Shown: positions 33,566-45,327, counted from the first letter of the stretch. The stretch is DNA of 64,000 nt from Pseudodesulfovibrio sp. 5S69 (GCF_037094465.1 NZ_CP146609.1:248001-312000); one strand, 5' to 3'. Notes: generated by a model from the sequence alone, not told the origin. Made by a program: numbers and translations.

Positions 33566-34795
33566 GTGGGCAGGATATACGGCGAGAACGTCCCGGTCAG
33601 GGCCGCCTTTCCCGAGGCCGGGTCCAAGCCGGTGCAGGTCGCGGATCACGGCAAGGGGCTGCTGCTCTACATCCACGTGCCGTTCTGCCGCTCCCGGTGC
33701 CACTACTGCTCCTTCCACTCCCAATCCTTCGACCAGGCCACCTTCGCCTGGTACGTCTCCCTGCTGCTCAAGGAGATCGAGCTGTGGGGACGGCGGTTGC
33801 AACGCCCCAGGCTGCGCACGGTCTATTTCGGCGGCGGCACCCCGTCCCTGATCCCCCTGGCCCAGCTCGACCGGATCATGAAGGCGCTGAACAAGGCGTT
33901 CGTCTTCAATCCGGGGATCGAGGCGACCATCGAGGCCAATCCGGATTCGGCCCAGGACGTCAGCTACTTCCGGGGGCTGTTGTCCCTGGGCTTCAACCGG
34001 CTGTCGCTGGGCATGCAGAGCCTCAAGGACGCGGACCTCCAGACCATGGGCCGCCCGCACTCGGTGGCCATGGCCTACCAGGCCTTTGACCAGGCGCGCC
34101 GGGCCGGGTTCGGCAACATCGGCGTGGACCTCATCTGGGGGTTGCCCGGCCAGAAACTCAAGGTCTGGCTCGACCAGTTGCGCATCGTCTCGGAGATGCG
34201 GCCCGAGCACATTTCGGCCTACAACCTGACCCTGGAGGAAGGCACGGTAATGGCCAGGCGCTGCGCCGAGGGCGGCGACCTGAGCCTGCCGCTGGACCAG
34301 GAACAGGGGCGCATGTTCGTCTACGGGGCCGAGTATCTGGAGTCCGTGGGCTACCTGCACTATGAGGTCTCCAACTTCGCGCGCATGGGGTTCATGTCCG
34401 TGCACAACTCCGGGTACTGGGACGGATCCGACTACCTCGGGCTGGGGCCGTCGGCCGTGTCCACCCTGGGACGCAGGCGGTTCACGGTGCCGCGCTACAT
34501 GGACGAATACGACGCCTTTGTCCGCGGCGAACTGGTCGGCAGCGACTACGAGGAACTGACCGACGAGGTCCTGCTCGAGGAGATGGTCATGCTCTCCCTG
34601 CGCACGAGCAAGGGGCTGGACCTGAAGGAATACCGCAGGCGCACCGGCTTCGACCTGATCAAGAGGAAGGAGCAGTTGATCAGCGCCTTGCACCGCGAGA
34701 ACCTGGTGCGCATCTCGGGCGGCAGGCTCCGGCTGACCAAGAACGGCATGCTCGTGTCCAACGTGATCATTGAACGGCTCGCCTTCGGCGATTAG
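33566..34795 (+). CDS. hemW: Radical SAM coproporphyrinogen III oxidase-like protein (HemW)
   Basis: The 409-residue protein has the radical SAM cluster motif in YIHVPFCRSRCHYCSFHS (CxxxCxxC), followed by VYFGGGTPSLIP and FNRLSLGMQSLKDADLQTMG, the HemN/HemW pattern. GVDLIWGLPGQ and HYEVSNFAR continue it. HemW acts as a heme-binding chaperone or heme-related enzyme rather than true HemN; sequence alone does not separate these completely. The GTG start at 33566 has GGGAGAG upstream; a longer open frame to the left is not supported. Confidence 0.9.
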   Translation: MGRIYGENVPVRAAFPEAGSKPVQVADHGKGLLLYIHVPFCRSRCHYCSFHSQSFDQATFAWYVSLLLKEIELWGRRLQRPRLRTVYFGGGTPSLIPLAQLDRIMKALNKAFVFNPGIEATIEANPDSAQDVSYFRGLLSLGFNRLSLGMQSLKDADLQTMGRPHSVAMAYQAFDQARRAGFGNIGVDLIWGLPGQKLKVWLDQLRIVSEMRPEHISAYNLTLEEGTVMARRCAEGGDLSLPLDQEQGRMFVYGAEYLESVGYLHYEVSNFARMGFMSVHNSGYWDGSDYLGLGPSAVSTLGRRRFTVPRYMDEYDAFVRGELVGSDYEELTDEVLLEEMVMLSLRTSKGLDLKEYRRRTGFDLIKRKEQLISALHRENLVRISGGRLRLTKNGMLVSNVIIERLAFGD

Positions 34796-34802
34796 GATAC
34801 CC

Positions 34803-35954
34803 ATGAACACTCCCTCCCTGACGCGCATCTTTCTCGCCTTCCTCCGGCTGGGGCTGACCGCCTTCGGCGGCCCGGCCATGGTCCCGTACATCCGGGCCAT
34901 GGCCGTGGAGCGCAAGGGCTGGCTCGACGAGCCCTCGTTCTCGCTGGGCATGTCCCTGACCCAGTTGCTGCCCGGCGCCACGGCCATGCAGGTGGCCGCC
35001 TACGTGGGGCTCCGGGCGCGCGGCGGGGCCGGAGCCCTGGCCGCCTACGTCGGGTTCGGCCTGCCCGCCTTCCTGCTCATGCTCGGCCTGACCGTGCTCT
35101 ATTTCTCGGCCCGGGACGTGGCCGCCGTGACCGCGGCCTTCACCGGCCTGCAACTGGTCATCGTCGCCCTGATCCTGCATGCGGCGGTCAACTTCGCCCG
35201 GCGCTACCTGGACACCCTGGCCTCCCGGCTCCTGGCCTGCCTGGCGGGCGTCTGGCTCGGGCTCAAGGGCAACCCCATCCTGGCCATGGCCGTGGTCTGC
35301 ATCCTGGCCGTGTTCCTGCTCCGCAACGAGCAGGGCGGCGCGCCCGCGCGGCCGACCCCGACCGGGCGCGGGCCCCTGCGTTTTGCCGGACTGCTCCTGG
35401 GGGTCCTGGTCCTTTTCCTGGCCGCATTGTACGCGGTAAACCCGGAGCTGTTCCGGCTCGGCCTGCTCATGGTCAAGATCGACTGCTTCGCCTTCGGCGG
35501 CGGGTACGTGTCCGTACCGCTCATGCTCCATGAAGTGGTCGAAGTGCGCGGCTGGCTGACCCAACCCATGTTCATGGACGGCATCGCGCTGGGGCAGGTC
35601 ACGCCCGGCCCCATCGTCATGACCGGGGCTTTCGTGGGCTATGCCGTGGCCGGGCTGGCCGGGGCCCTGACCGCGGCCGTGACCGTGTTCTCGCCCTCGC
35701 TCATCATCCTGTGCGCGGCCACCCCCTTCGCCGACCGGCTGGTGGCCTCGCCCGTGGCCCGGCGGGTGCTCAGGGGCAGCCTCATCTCCCTGGTGGGGTT
35801 GATGGCCGCCGTGGCCGTGCGCTTCGGGCTGTCCGTCCACTGGACCGTGGCCCAGGCGGTCTTTGCCCTGGCCGCGTTCATCGCCCTGCGCAAAAAGGTG
35901 GACATCCTCTGGGTGGTCCTGGCCGGGGCCGGGATCGGAGCGCTGGCTTTCTGA
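34803..35954 (+). CDS. chrA: Chromate transporter family protein
   Basis: A 383-residue CHR-family membrane protein with the usual two homologous halves. The first half has FLRLGLTAFGGPAMVPYI and LTQLLPGATAMQVAAYVG; the second has KIDCFAFGGGYVSVPLM and LGQVTPGPIVMTGAFVGY. The family exports chromate; many members are of untested substrate. It starts 7 nt after hemW with TAGGATACCC before the ATG, so it is probably in the same transcript. Confidence 0.92.
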   Translation: MNTPSLTRIFLAFLRLGLTAFGGPAMVPYIRAMAVERKGWLDEPSFSLGMSLTQLLPGATAMQVAAYVGLRARGGAGALAAYVGFGLPAFLLMLGLTVLYFSARDVAAVTAAFTGLQLVIVALILHAAVNFARRYLDTLASRLLACLAGVWLGLKGNPILAMAVVCILAVFLLRNEQGGAPARPTPTGRGPLRFAGLLLGVLVLFLAALYAVNPELFRLGLLMVKIDCFAFGGGYVSVPLMLHEVVEVRGWLTQPMFMDGIALGQVTPGPIVMTGAFVGYAVAGLAGALTAAVTVFSPSLIILCAATPFADRLVASPVARRVLRGSLISLVGLMAAVAVRFGLSVHWTVAQAVFALAAFIALRKKVDILWVVLAGAGIGALAF

Positions 35955-36078
35955 CCGGAAAACCGCCCGTGTTGACAGAATCCGGCGGCCACCGTAGAGA
36001 ATCTATAGAATATCTAGATAATTGGCCCGCCTTGACGGGCCCAGCGGGTGTCGCCCGACAATCCCGGAGGGAGGGGGT

Positions 36079-37713
36079 ATGTTCGATTCCAAGAGGATTC
36101 CGTTCCGGTTCAAGCTCATCCTCGGCGTAGTGTCCATGGTGTTCCTGACCTCCATCATCCTGGCCGGGGGCATCGTCTATCTCATGGACGGCGCGCTGAG
36201 CGAGCTGAACGTGAGCCCCGAGGCCTTGGGCGCGGTGGAACGCCAGATCCTTCTCGCGGCCGGGGGCATCGTAGCCGCGGGCGTGGCCGTTTCCCTGCTC
36301 GGCAGCTTCCTCCTGATCCGCACCCTGCTCAAGCCGCTGCGCGACCTCTCGGCCTACACCCTCGAAGTGGCCGCCGGCAACTATGCCGCGACCATCGACT
36401 ACCAAGCCCGCGACGCCATCGGCGAAACCATCGACGCGGTCAAAGACATGACCGCCGAGCTCAAGGCCAAGCTCGGCATGTCCCAGGGGCTGCTGACCAG
36501 CCTGACCCAGCCGTGCGTGGTCACGGACACCGACGAGATCATCACCTTCCTGAACCAGCCGGAGCTGGACCTGTTGCAGATCGACGGGCAACCGTCCGAT
36601 TTCATCGGCATGCATATGTCCGAGTTCGTCTACGGGGACCGCTCGCGGCCGACCCTGCTCGGCCAGTGCATGCGCAAGGGCAAGGTCATCGTGGGCCAGA
36701 CCACCAAGGGCAAGGGGCGCAAGGGCCGTCCCTACAACCTGCTGGTCGACACCTCGCCCATCAGGGACCTGGACGGGAAGATCGTGGGCGCGTTCACCAT
36801 CCTGACCGAGACCACGGAGATCAAGAAGAGCGAGGCCGAGGCCCTGCACCAGCACGAACGCATCGCCGAAGCAGCCCGCGAGGCCGAGGCCATCGCCCTG
36901 GAGCTGGACGAGGCGTCGTCCACCCTGTCCCGCAAGGTGGACGAGGCCAGCCACGGCTCTGACGTCCAGCGCGACCGGGCTACCGAGACGGCCACGGCCA
37001 TGGAACAGATGAACGCCACCGTGCTGGAGGTGGCCCAGAATGCGGGAAGCGCCTCCTGCAATGCGGACGACATGCGCGACCTGGCCGAAGAGGGCGCCGG
37101 GCTGGTCCACCATGTGGTCGAAGCCATCCAGGACGTGGGCACGCAGTCCGAGGCCCTCAAGGAGTCCATGTCCCAACTGGACAGGCAGACCGAGGATATC
37201 GGGGCGATCATGCAGGTCATCGACGACATCGCGGACCAGACCAATCTGCTGGCCCTGAACGCGGCCATCGAGGCGGCCCGCGCGGGCGAGGCCGGGCGCG
37301 GCTTCGCCGTGGTCGCGGACGAGGTCCGCAAGCTGGCCGAAAAGACCATGACCGCCACCAAGGAGGTGGACGCGGCCATCCAGTCCATCCGCACCGGCAC
37401 CCGCGACAACGTGGCCGCCACCGAACGGGCCGTGGCCTCCATCCGGGAATCCACCGAACTGGCGGGCCGGGCCGGGCAGTCCATCGAGACCATCCAGCAG
37501 TCCGTGATCCAGACCGCCGACCAGGTCCGCTCCATCGCCACGGCCGCCGAGGAGCAGTCGGCCACCAGCGAGCAGGTCACCCGGGCCACCGAGGAGATCA
37601 CCGCCATCTCCAGCGAGACCGCCCAGGCCATGGGCGAGGCCCGCACCGACCTGGACCGCCTGGCCACCCTGGCGGGCTCCCTCAAGGAACTCATCGGCCG
37701 CATGCAGTCCTGA
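36079..37713 (+). CDS. Methyl-accepting chemotaxis protein with PAS domain
   Basis: The 544-residue receptor has two membrane helices (about residues 11-35 and 58-81) separated by only about 20 residues, so there is almost no periplasmic domain. A HAMP segment and a PAS domain (about residues 140-255, with [20 protein letters not shown]) follow. The signalling hairpin tip is [20 protein letters not shown], then [20 protein letters not shown]. Sensing is therefore probably cytoplasmic, through PAS. No C-terminal CheR pentapeptide is present. ATG at 36079 follows GGAGGGAGGGGG. Confidence 0.93.
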   Translation: MFDSKRIPFRFKLILGVVSMVFLTSIILAGGIVYLMDGALSELNVSPEALGAVERQILLAAGGIVAAGVAVSLLGSFLLIRTLLKPLRDLSAYTLEVAAGNYAATIDYQARDAIGETIDAVKDMTAELKAKLGMSQGLLTSLTQPCVVTDTDEIITFLNQPELDLLQIDGQPSDFIGMHMSEFVYGDRSRPTLLGQCMRKGKVIVGQTTKGKGRKGRPYNLLVDTSPIRDLDGKIVGAFTILTETTEIKKSEAEALHQHERIAEAAREAEAIALELDEASSTLSRKVDEASHGSDVQRDRATETATAMEQMNATVLEVAQNAGSASCNADDMRDLAEEGAGLVHHVVEAIQDVGTQSEALKESMSQLDRQTEDIGAIMQVIDDIADQTNLLALNAAIEAARAGEAGRGFAVVADEVRKLAEKTMTATKEVDAAIQSIRTGTRDNVAATERAVASIRESTELAGRAGQSIETIQQSVIQTADQVRSIATAAEEQSATSEQVTRATEEITAISSETAQAMGEARTDLDRLATLAGSLKELIGRMQS

Positions 37714-37742
37714 CCGGGACGTTTTTCAATGCGAGAAAGGAA

Positions 37743-37770
37743 GCCCCCGCCGGACATGGCGGGGGCTTTT
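37743..37770. terminator. Terminator between the MCP and sirtuin genes
   Basis: GCCCCCGCC (37743-37751) pairs with GGCGGGGGC (37758-37766), with TTTT after it on the plus strand and AA before it. It serves the MCP gene and may also work on the minus strand. Confidence 0.85.
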
Positions 37771-37817
37771 CGCTTGCGGTGACCGCAAACGGAGAAGCGA
37801 CGAAAACGAGTGGGAGA

Positions 37818-38561
37818 TCAGCCCAGCACGGCCCGGACCAGCTCCGGGGTGCGCGTCCCGGCCTTGCCTTCCAGAAAGTAGTCGGTGGTGTTGTAGGTGT
37901 ACGCGGTGTCCCGCAGGTTGATCTCGATGATCGTGCCGCCGTGGTTCTTGACCACATGGGGGATGCGCCCGGCCGGGACGACCTCGCCGCCCGTGCCGAT
38001 GACCAGGCAGACGTCCGCCTGTTTGGCCAGGTCCGTGGCCGCCCGGTGCACGTCATCGGGGATGCCCTCGCCGAAGAAGACGAAGTCCGGCTTGAGCAGC
38101 CCGCCGCAGGCCGGGCAGGGAGGGGGCAGGATGTCCAGCGAGACGGCCTCGGTGGCGAAGAAGGCCCGGCAGGACAGGCACTGCATGCGCCGGGTCGAGC
38201 CGTGGTATTCGTGGACCACCCGGCTGCCCGCGTCCTGGTGCAGGGAGTCGATGTTCTGGGTGACGATCCCCGCGAGCTTCCCGGCGGCCTCCAGCTCGGC
38301 CAGGGCCAGGTGCGCCGGGTTGGGCTTGGCCCGGCCGTACATGTCGTAGAAGATTTCCTTGAGCAGGGGCCAGACCTCTTCGGGGTGGCGCTTGAAATAC
38401 CCCTTCTCGAACTTGTCCGGGTCGTACCTGGCCCACACGCCGCCCGGCCCCCTAAACGGCGGGATGCCCGATTCCACGGAGATGCCCGCGCCGGTGAAGG
38501 CCATGGCGCAGCGCGCCTTTTTCAGGGCCTCGGCCGCGTTGTGCAGGGCGTGGTTCGACAT
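37818..38561 (-). CDS. cobB: NAD-dependent protein deacylase, sirtuin
   Basis: Removes acyl groups from lysine using NAD. The 247-residue protein shows FTGAGISVESGIPPFRG near residue 22, VTQNIDSLHQDAG near 99, the catalytic His in HEYHGSTRRMQC, the zinc Cys4 (MQCLSC and PPCPACGG) and VIGTGGEVVPAG near 192. This is the standard class; there is no sign of the N-terminal extension of other groups. The next gene is transcribed in the same direction 3 nt upstream. Confidence 0.95.
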   Translation of the reverse strand: MSNHALHNAAEALKKARCAMAFTGAGISVESGIPPFRGPGGVWARYDPDKFEKGYFKRHPEEVWPLLKEIFYDMYGRAKPNPAHLALAELEAAGKLAGIVTQNIDSLHQDAGSRVVHEYHGSTRRMQCLSCRAFFATEAVSLDILPPPCPACGGLLKPDFVFFGEGIPDDVHRAATDLAKQADVCLVIGTGGEVVPAGRIPHVVKNHGGTIIEINLRDTAYTYNTTDYFLEGKAGTRTPELVRAVLG

Positions 38562-38564
38562 GAT

Positions 38565-39017
38565 CTAATGTCCTGCGAAAGCCAGGTGGAGTTTACCCTG
38601 CCCGTCCCGGTTCAGAGTGAAGATGGCGGCCCAGCGGTCGATGCAGCCGTCCGTCTGCCCGGTGGACGGTTCGAGCACGGCCGGGTCCACGGTGATCTCC
38701 GCAGTGACCGTCCCCTCCTTGAGAAAGACCAGGCTCCAGCCGCCCTCCTTCCGGGGGGCGAGCTTGTAGTCGCGGCCGAACAGGGTGGAGAAGTCGTGCT
38801 CCGCGCCCGGCAGGACCACGCAGACCGAATCCCAGTCGTAGTATTCCATGAAGGCGTCCAGAGAATAGGCCCGGTCGGTCCCGATCGGGGCCTCCTTCAA
38901 GGCCTTGAAGAAGCGGTCGCTGACGTAGCGGTCCGTGTAGTCGAAGGAGAACAGCACGGCAAAGAGCAGGAGCAGGCCGATGGTCACGACCAGCGCGCTT
39001 TTGGTCCTCATGTTCAT
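38565..39017 (-). CDS. Hypothetical membrane-anchored protein
   Basis: A 150-residue protein with one N-terminal hydrophobic segment (SALVVTIGLLLLFAVLFSF) that anchors or exports it. The rest is soluble with an acidic tendency and no recognised domain. Its stop is 3 nt from the sirtuin start, so the two are probably co-transcribed. The start could be the first or second Met (39017 or 39011). Confidence 0.7.
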   Translation of the reverse strand: MNMRTKSALVVTIGLLLLFAVLFSFDYTDRYVSDRFFKALKEAPIGTDRAYSLDAFMEYYDWDSVCVVLPGAEHDFSTLFGRDYKLAPRKEGGWSLVFLKEGTVTAEITVDPAVLEPSTGQTDGCIDRWAAIFTLNRDGQGKLHLAFAGH

Positions 39018-39242
39018 GCCTCACCTTCCTCCGGGCACGGGTTCATAACAATTCCCTCAATAAACCCTACTGGTTTGGCCCGCCACGGTCAAACCCGGTT
39101 CCGGTCCGTTGGCCCCGCATGCGAATCGACAAATACCGTTATGCAGTTTAACAAAATTGATAAAAATTTACTAAATTTGCCACTTTTGTAAAGACAAAAA
39201 AATACTTTTGTGTAGATAGTGCCCAAATACCGTGTTTTTTTA

Positions 39243-39259
39243 TTGGCCTCAGTCTTGCA
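39243..39259 (+). promoter_or_regulatory. Sigma-54 (RpoN) promoter of amtB
   Basis: TTGGCCTCAGTCTTGCA has GG and GC ten bases apart and the TTGGC/TTGC halves of the sigma-54 consensus (the CA after GGC is changed to CT). It ends 25 nt before the amtB start, and GGAGG lies in between. This matches nitrogen-limited control of ammonium transport. Confidence 0.75.
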
Positions 39260-39284
39260 TACCCCGCCGCTGGAGGTTTGAACA

Positions 39285-40842
<1,558 letters not shown>

Positions 40843-40934
40843 CCTCAACAAGACGAGAACACCTCCGGGCCGGGCCAGCAGGAAAGAGAGTCCCAGCGCT
40901 CGCCCGGGCATATCCCAGCCCGCCGGGCTGGCGG

Positions 40935-40962
40935 CGGCCGGGAGAGGAGAGGCTCCCGGCCG
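40935..40962 (+). terminator. Hairpin between glnB and glnD
   Basis: CGGCCGGGAG (40935-40944) pairs perfectly with CTCCCGGCCG (40953-40962); TCCCTTTT follows, a poor T run. It may be a partial terminator that lowers glnD expression relative to glnB. Confidence 0.5.
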
Positions 40963-41001
40963 TCCCTTTTCCGCCAGGCCGGACAACATCCAGGAACGCC
41001 C

Positions 41002-43602
41002 ATGCAGCCGGACAGCCATCTCCCCGAATCCGCCCGCAGGCTGAAACAGGCCAGGGCGGACCTGTGGACGCGGGCCGAGGCCGGGGCCGTGGGCGGCTTC
41101 GCCTGGGAGTACACCCACCTGGTTGACCGCTATTTCGAACGCCGCGTCCGGGAGGCCGGGCCGCAGCGCTTCGCCTTCACCCTCGTCGCCGTGGGCGGCT
41201 ACGGCCGCGGGCGTCTGTGCCCCGGCTCGGACGTGGACGTGTTCCTGCTCTTCAAGCGGCGCATCCCGTCCGGGGCCGAACCATTCATCAAGACCCTGCT
41301 CTTTCCCCTGTGGGACCTCGGCCTGGACCTGGGCCACGGCGTGCGCACCGTGGCCGACTGCGTGTCCCTGGCCCGGAAGGACTTCCAGGTCCTGGCCTCG
41401 CTCATGGACGCTCGCCCCCTGGCCGGGGATGCCGAAGTCTTCGAGACCTTCAAGGCCGCCTTCGCCGCCAGGGTCCTGAACCGGTCCGGCGAGACCTTCG
41501 CCGCCTCCCTGCGCGAGCACAACGAGGCACGGGCCACCCAGTACGGCGACGCCTCGGCCCTGCTCGAACCCGAGATCAAGAACGGGTTGGGCGGACTGCG
41601 CGACGGCCAGCAGGTGGCCTGGCTGACGCGGGTGCTCAAGGCGCTCGGCCGCAACCCCATCTTCCTGCCCGAGGAGCTCGCCCGGCTGCGCGAGGACCAG
41701 GCCTTCCTCAACCGCGTGCGCACGGCCCTGCACCTGGCCGCGAAGCGCAAGACCGACCGCCTCTTCTTCGATCTCCAGCCGCCCACGGCGCGGCTCATGG
41801 GCTTCACCTCACGGACCGCCTCGCCCGAGGACACCGGCCTGGCCGTGGAGTTCTTCCTGTCCCGGTTGCACCAGGCCATGACCCGAATCAAGGCCATGCG
41901 CGAGGCCCTGTTCCAGGAAGCCTTCCCGGTGCGCACCGCGCCCCTGCCCGAACTGTCCATCCGCAATCTGGCCGCCGGACCCGAAGGCATCCGCTTCAGG
42001 CGACAGGTCGAGGCCACCCCGGACAACGTGCTCGGCGCATTCCTGGAGTCCGCGCGCACCGGCCTGCCCCTGACCTGGGGAGCACGGCGCATCGTCCGCA
42101 GAGACCCGGCCCGGTTCGCCGCCGGACTGGCCGGACGGAGCGAGACCCTGTCCATCCTGGTGGAGATATTCCTGGCCCCGCACTGCCGCACGGCCCTGGA
42201 CGGGCTGCTCGAAACCCGGCTGCTGCCCGCCCTGTTCCCGGAATTCGCCGAGGTGGAGCACCTCATCCAGTTCAATGACTACCACGTGCACCCGGTCGGG
42301 CGGCACACCCTGGCCACTGTGGCCCTGCTCTCGGACTTCCTGCGCGGCGACGGCGGGTGGACCGGGGAGTTGGCCGCCGGGGTGGCCGACCCTGCCCGGC
42401 TCGTCCTGGCCGGATTCTTCCACGACCTGGGCAAGGGCGCGCCCGACCACTCCGGAGCCGGGGCGGCCATGGCCCGCGAGGTCCTGGCCCGCTACGGCCG
42501 CACGCCCGAGGTGATCGAGGATGTGGCCTTTCTGGTGGAGCACCACCTACTCCTGCCCAAGACCGCCACCCGACGCGACCTGTCCGACGAACGCACGGTC
42601 GCGGATGTGGCCGCCGTGGTCGGGGACACGGCCCGGCTGGACATGCTCCACCTGCTGTCCACGGCCGACTCCATGGCCACCGGCCCGCGCGCCTGGAACA
42701 GTTGGACCCGCTCCCTGCTGGGCGAGTTGTACTTCAAGGTCCGCAACCTGCTGCGCCACGGTCCCCTGGCCGAACCGGACGCGGCCCGCAGGCTGGCCGA
42801 CGCCAAGCTGGCCGTGCTCGCCGCGGCCCACGACCAGGACCCGGAGTTCGTGGATGCGGCCATGCGGGCCATGCCCTCGCGCGCCTTCCTGGCCTTAACG
42901 CCCGAGGCCATCGCCGGGCACGTCCGGCTGGTCAGGAAGCTGTGGGCCGCCGTGGCCGAGGACCGCATGCGCAAGCCGTCATCCATCGGCGGCAAGGGGG
43001 TCAACCTGATCGAGGCCGCGCCGGGCCGGGCCGAGAACACCTACAAGCTGACCATCGCCGCCGTGGACCAGCCCCGCCTGTTCGCGACCATCGCCGGGGC
43101 CTTGTCCCTGCACGGATTGAACATCCTGGCCGCGGACATCTTCAGTTGGAAGGACGGCACGGCCGTGGACGTCTTCACCGTGGGCGAACCGCCCGAAAAC
43201 CTCTACGCCGAAGAGGTCTGGGCCCGGGTCGTCCGGTCCGTGAGCTACGCCATGGTCGGCAAGCTGGACCTGGCCGCCCGCCTGGAGGAGCGCGGCCGCT
43301 CGCCCCTGACCCGAGGGCGCGGCCGCCCCAGGCTGGGGCCCCTGGTAACCATCGACAACCAGGCCAGCGACTTCTACACCGTGATCGAGGTGGCGGCCAC
43401 GGACCGCACCGGCTTCCTGTTCGACATGGCCCGCACCCTTGCCGCTCACGAGCTGTCCATCCACGTGGCCATGATCACGACCATCAAGGGCCGCGCGGCC
43501 GACGTCTTCCACGTGCGCACCCAGGACGGGCAGCGGCTCCTGGACGAGGCCCGCCAGGACGCCCTGCGGAGGGACCTGCTGGCCGCGTCCACGGCCCGGT
43601 AA
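41002..43602 (+). CDS. glnD: Bifunctional uridylyltransferase/uridylyl-removing enzyme
   Basis: GlnD uridylylates PII under nitrogen shortage and removes UMP when glutamine is high. The 866-residue protein has the nucleotidyltransferase motif GGYGRGRLCPGSDVDVF near residue 66. The HD domain HTLATVALLSDFLRG and LAGFFHDLGKGAPDHS near residue 430 removes UMP. Two ACT domains near residues 680 and 790 (LFATIAGALSLHGLNILAAD and VIEVAATDRTGFLFDMART) sense glutamine. Domain order is complete. It completes an amtB-glnB-glnD nitrogen control set. Confidence 0.95.
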   Translation: MQPDSHLPESARRLKQARADLWTRAEAGAVGGFAWEYTHLVDRYFERRVREAGPQRFAFTLVAVGGYGRGRLCPGSDVDVFLLFKRRIPSGAEPFIKTLLFPLWDLGLDLGHGVRTVADCVSLARKDFQVLASLMDARPLAGDAEVFETFKAAFAARVLNRSGETFAASLREHNEARATQYGDASALLEPEIKNGLGGLRDGQQVAWLTRVLKALGRNPIFLPEELARLREDQAFLNRVRTALHLAAKRKTDRLFFDLQPPTARLMGFTSRTASPEDTGLAVEFFLSRLHQAMTRIKAMREALFQEAFPVRTAPLPELSIRNLAAGPEGIRFRRQVEATPDNVLGAFLESARTGLPLTWGARRIVRRDPARFAAGLAGRSETLSILVEIFLAPHCRTALDGLLETRLLPALFPEFAEVEHLIQFNDYHVHPVGRHTLATVALLSDFLRGDGGWTGELAAGVADPARLVLAGFFHDLGKGAPDHSGAGAAMAREVLARYGRTPEVIEDVAFLVEHHLLLPKTATRRDLSDERTVADVAAVVGDTARLDMLHLLSTADSMATGPRAWNSWTRSLLGELYFKVRNLLRHGPLAEPDAARRLADAKLAVLAAAHDQDPEFVDAAMRAMPSRAFLALTPEAIAGHVRLVRKLWAAVAEDRMRKPSSIGGKGVNLIEAAPGRAENTYKLTIAAVDQPRLFATIAGALSLHGLNILAADIFSWKDGTAVDVFTVGEPPENLYAEEVWARVVRSVSYAMVGKLDLAARLEERGRSPLTRGRGRPRLGPLVTIDNQASDFYTVIEVAATDRTGFLFDMARTLAAHELSIHVAMITTIKGRAADVFHVRTQDGQRLLDEARQDALRRDLLAASTAR

Positions 43603-43675
43603 AACCGCTTTACTTTTCGAAAACGGGCCGTAGAGTGTGGGCATACGCAAGCCCCAAGAGCCTCAAGGACCATCC

Positions 43676-44281
43676 ATGCCCCTCAACGTGACCATTTTCT
43701 CCGATTTCGTCTGCCCCTTCTGCTTCGTCGGCTCGGGCATCATCGACCGCCTCAGACGGGACTTCGACCTCCGCGATACCTGGGTGCCCCACGAACTGCA
43801 CCCGGAGACACCGCCACAGGGACGCCCCCTGGACGATCTGGTGGACCGCTTCGACCTGGACCAGGTGATCATGACCTGCAACCAGCGGGGCGAGCCGTAC
43901 GGCATTCACTTTGCCCGCGCCGAACGGCTGTACAACTCCCGCCTCGCCCTGGAGGCCGCCGAGTTCGCGCGCGACGCGGGGCGCTACCACGATTTCCACG
44001 GGCGCATGTTCCGGGCCGGGTTTAGTGATGGAAGGGATATCGGCGACCTCGAAGTGGTCCTGGATGTGGCCGCCCGGACCGGCCTCGACACGGGGCCGCT
44101 GAAGGCGGCCCTGGCCGACCACCGCTTCGCCGCCCGCGTGGCGGACGGCTCCAGGCAGGCCAAGGAGGCCGGAGTGACCGCCCTGCCCACGTTCATTGTC
44201 GAGGGGCAGCCGCGCATCACCGGAGCTGTGGACGAGGCCGTGCTGCGCCGGGCCTTTGAGGCGGCCCTGAAGACGGCCTGA
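43676..44281 (+). CDS. DsbA-family oxidoreductase (FrnE-like)
   Basis: A 201-residue thioredoxin-fold protein. It opens VTIFSDFVCPFCFVGSG with a CxxC active site near residue 13 and carries the cis-Pro loop GVTALPTFIV near residue 167. It has no signal peptide, so it is cytosolic like FrnE and 2-hydroxychromene-2-carboxylate isomerase relatives. Its partner is unknown. ATG at 43676 starts right before the fold; a longer frame to the left is not needed. Confidence 0.88.
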   Translation: MPLNVTIFSDFVCPFCFVGSGIIDRLRRDFDLRDTWVPHELHPETPPQGRPLDDLVDRFDLDQVIMTCNQRGEPYGIHFARAERLYNSRLALEAAEFARDAGRYHDFHGRMFRAGFSDGRDIGDLEVVLDVAARTGLDTGPLKAALADHRFAARVADGSRQAKEAGVTALPTFIVEGQPRITGAVDEAVLRRAFEAALKTA

Positions 44282-44322
44282 ACCACAACCGACCGCAACA
44301 AACCGCAACAAAAAGAAACAAC

Positions 44323-45318
44323 ATGACGCAACAGGCTGAAATAGTGATTTTCTTCACCGGTGGAACCATCGGTATGTCCCCGGTCGAAGGCAAGGAAGGC
44401 GTGGCTCCCGGCGGCAACTTCGACGGGCTGCTCAGCCAGCTCTCGCCCCAGGAGGCGGACGTGACCCTGCGCCCCGTGCTCTGGTCCGACAAGCCGAGCC
44501 CGCACATGACCCCGGAGGATATGTTCCGGCTGGCCCGCGACGTGGAGGCGGTGCTCAAGGAGGAGTCCGTGCTCGGGGCCGTGGTCCTGCACGGCACGGA
44601 CACCCTGGTGGAGACCGCCTACATGTGCGACCTGGTCATCCACTCGGACAAGCCGGTCATCCTGACCGGGTCCATGCGCTACTACTCCGAGGCGGGCTAC
44701 GACGGGATCCGCAACCTGGCCAACACCGTGCGCGCCTGCCTGCTCCCCCTGCCTCCCGGCGTGGGGGCGTGCATCCTGATGACCGACCGCATCTTCGCCG
44801 CCCGTGAGGCGGTCAAGGTCAACTCGCTGAACGTGGACGCCTTCGAATCCCGCGAGGCCGGGATCGTCGGTTACGTGGCCGGGGAGTCCGTGCTCCTGGC
44901 GAGGCCCCGGTCCACCCCCACCCCCCGGCGCAAGTTCGCGCCCTCGGGCATCGAGACCAACGTCCCGCTCATCACCGCGTATACGGGAATTGACCGGAAA
45001 CCTCTCGATCATGCAATAAGCGAGGGAGCAAAGGGGGTTGTCATCGAAGGGTTCGGCGCCGGAAACGTGCCTCCGGCCATGGTCGAAGGGATCGAGGCGT
45101 GCCTGGAGAAGGGGCTGCCCGTGGTCCTGGCCACCCGCTGCATCGAGGGCGGGGTCTGGCCCGTGTACGGCTATCCCGGCGGCGGGGCCGACCTGCACGC
45201 CAGGGGCGTCATCCTGTGCGGCAGGCTGGGCGGACCCAAGGCCCGCATCCGACTCATGTGCGCCCTGGGGCTGACCGCGGACCCGGACGAAATCCGGAAA
45301 ATATTCGAAGAGGCGTAG
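44323..45318 (+). CDS. ansA: L-asparaginase
   Basis: Hydrolyses asparagine to aspartate and ammonia. The 331-residue protein has the two catalytic Thr motifs: FFTGGTIGMSPVEG near residue 12 and VLHGTDTLVETAY near 87, the latter with the Asp partner. SMRYYSEAGYDGIRNL and the AYTGIDRKPLD region continue the fold. There is no signal peptide, so it is a cytosolic type-I-like enzyme. It starts 41 nt after the dsbA-like gene and ends 9 nt before the convergent HD-GYP gene. Confidence 0.92.
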   Translation: MTQQAEIVIFFTGGTIGMSPVEGKEGVAPGGNFDGLLSQLSPQEADVTLRPVLWSDKPSPHMTPEDMFRLARDVEAVLKEESVLGAVVLHGTDTLVETAYMCDLVIHSDKPVILTGSMRYYSEAGYDGIRNLANTVRACLLPLPPGVGACILMTDRIFAAREAVKVNSLNVDAFESREAGIVGYVAGESVLLARPRSTPTPRRKFAPSGIETNVPLITAYTGIDRKPLDHAISEGAKGVVIEGFGAGNVPPAMVEGIEACLEKGLPVVLATRCIEGGVWPVYGYPGGGADLHARGVILCGRLGGPKARIRLMCALGLTADPDEIRKIFEEA

Positions 45319-45327
45319 GCCCGGCGG

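Noticed and set aside
35973..36001. TTGACA with TAGAGA at 17 nt before the MCP gene as a promoter
   Set aside because: The -10 box matches only three of six positions and other spacing does not improve it.
41200..42300. Long open frames opposite glnD, kup and other high-GC genes
   Set aside because: They are mirror frames of real genes, rich in Arg, Gly, His and Pro or Ser, without motifs or ribosome sites.
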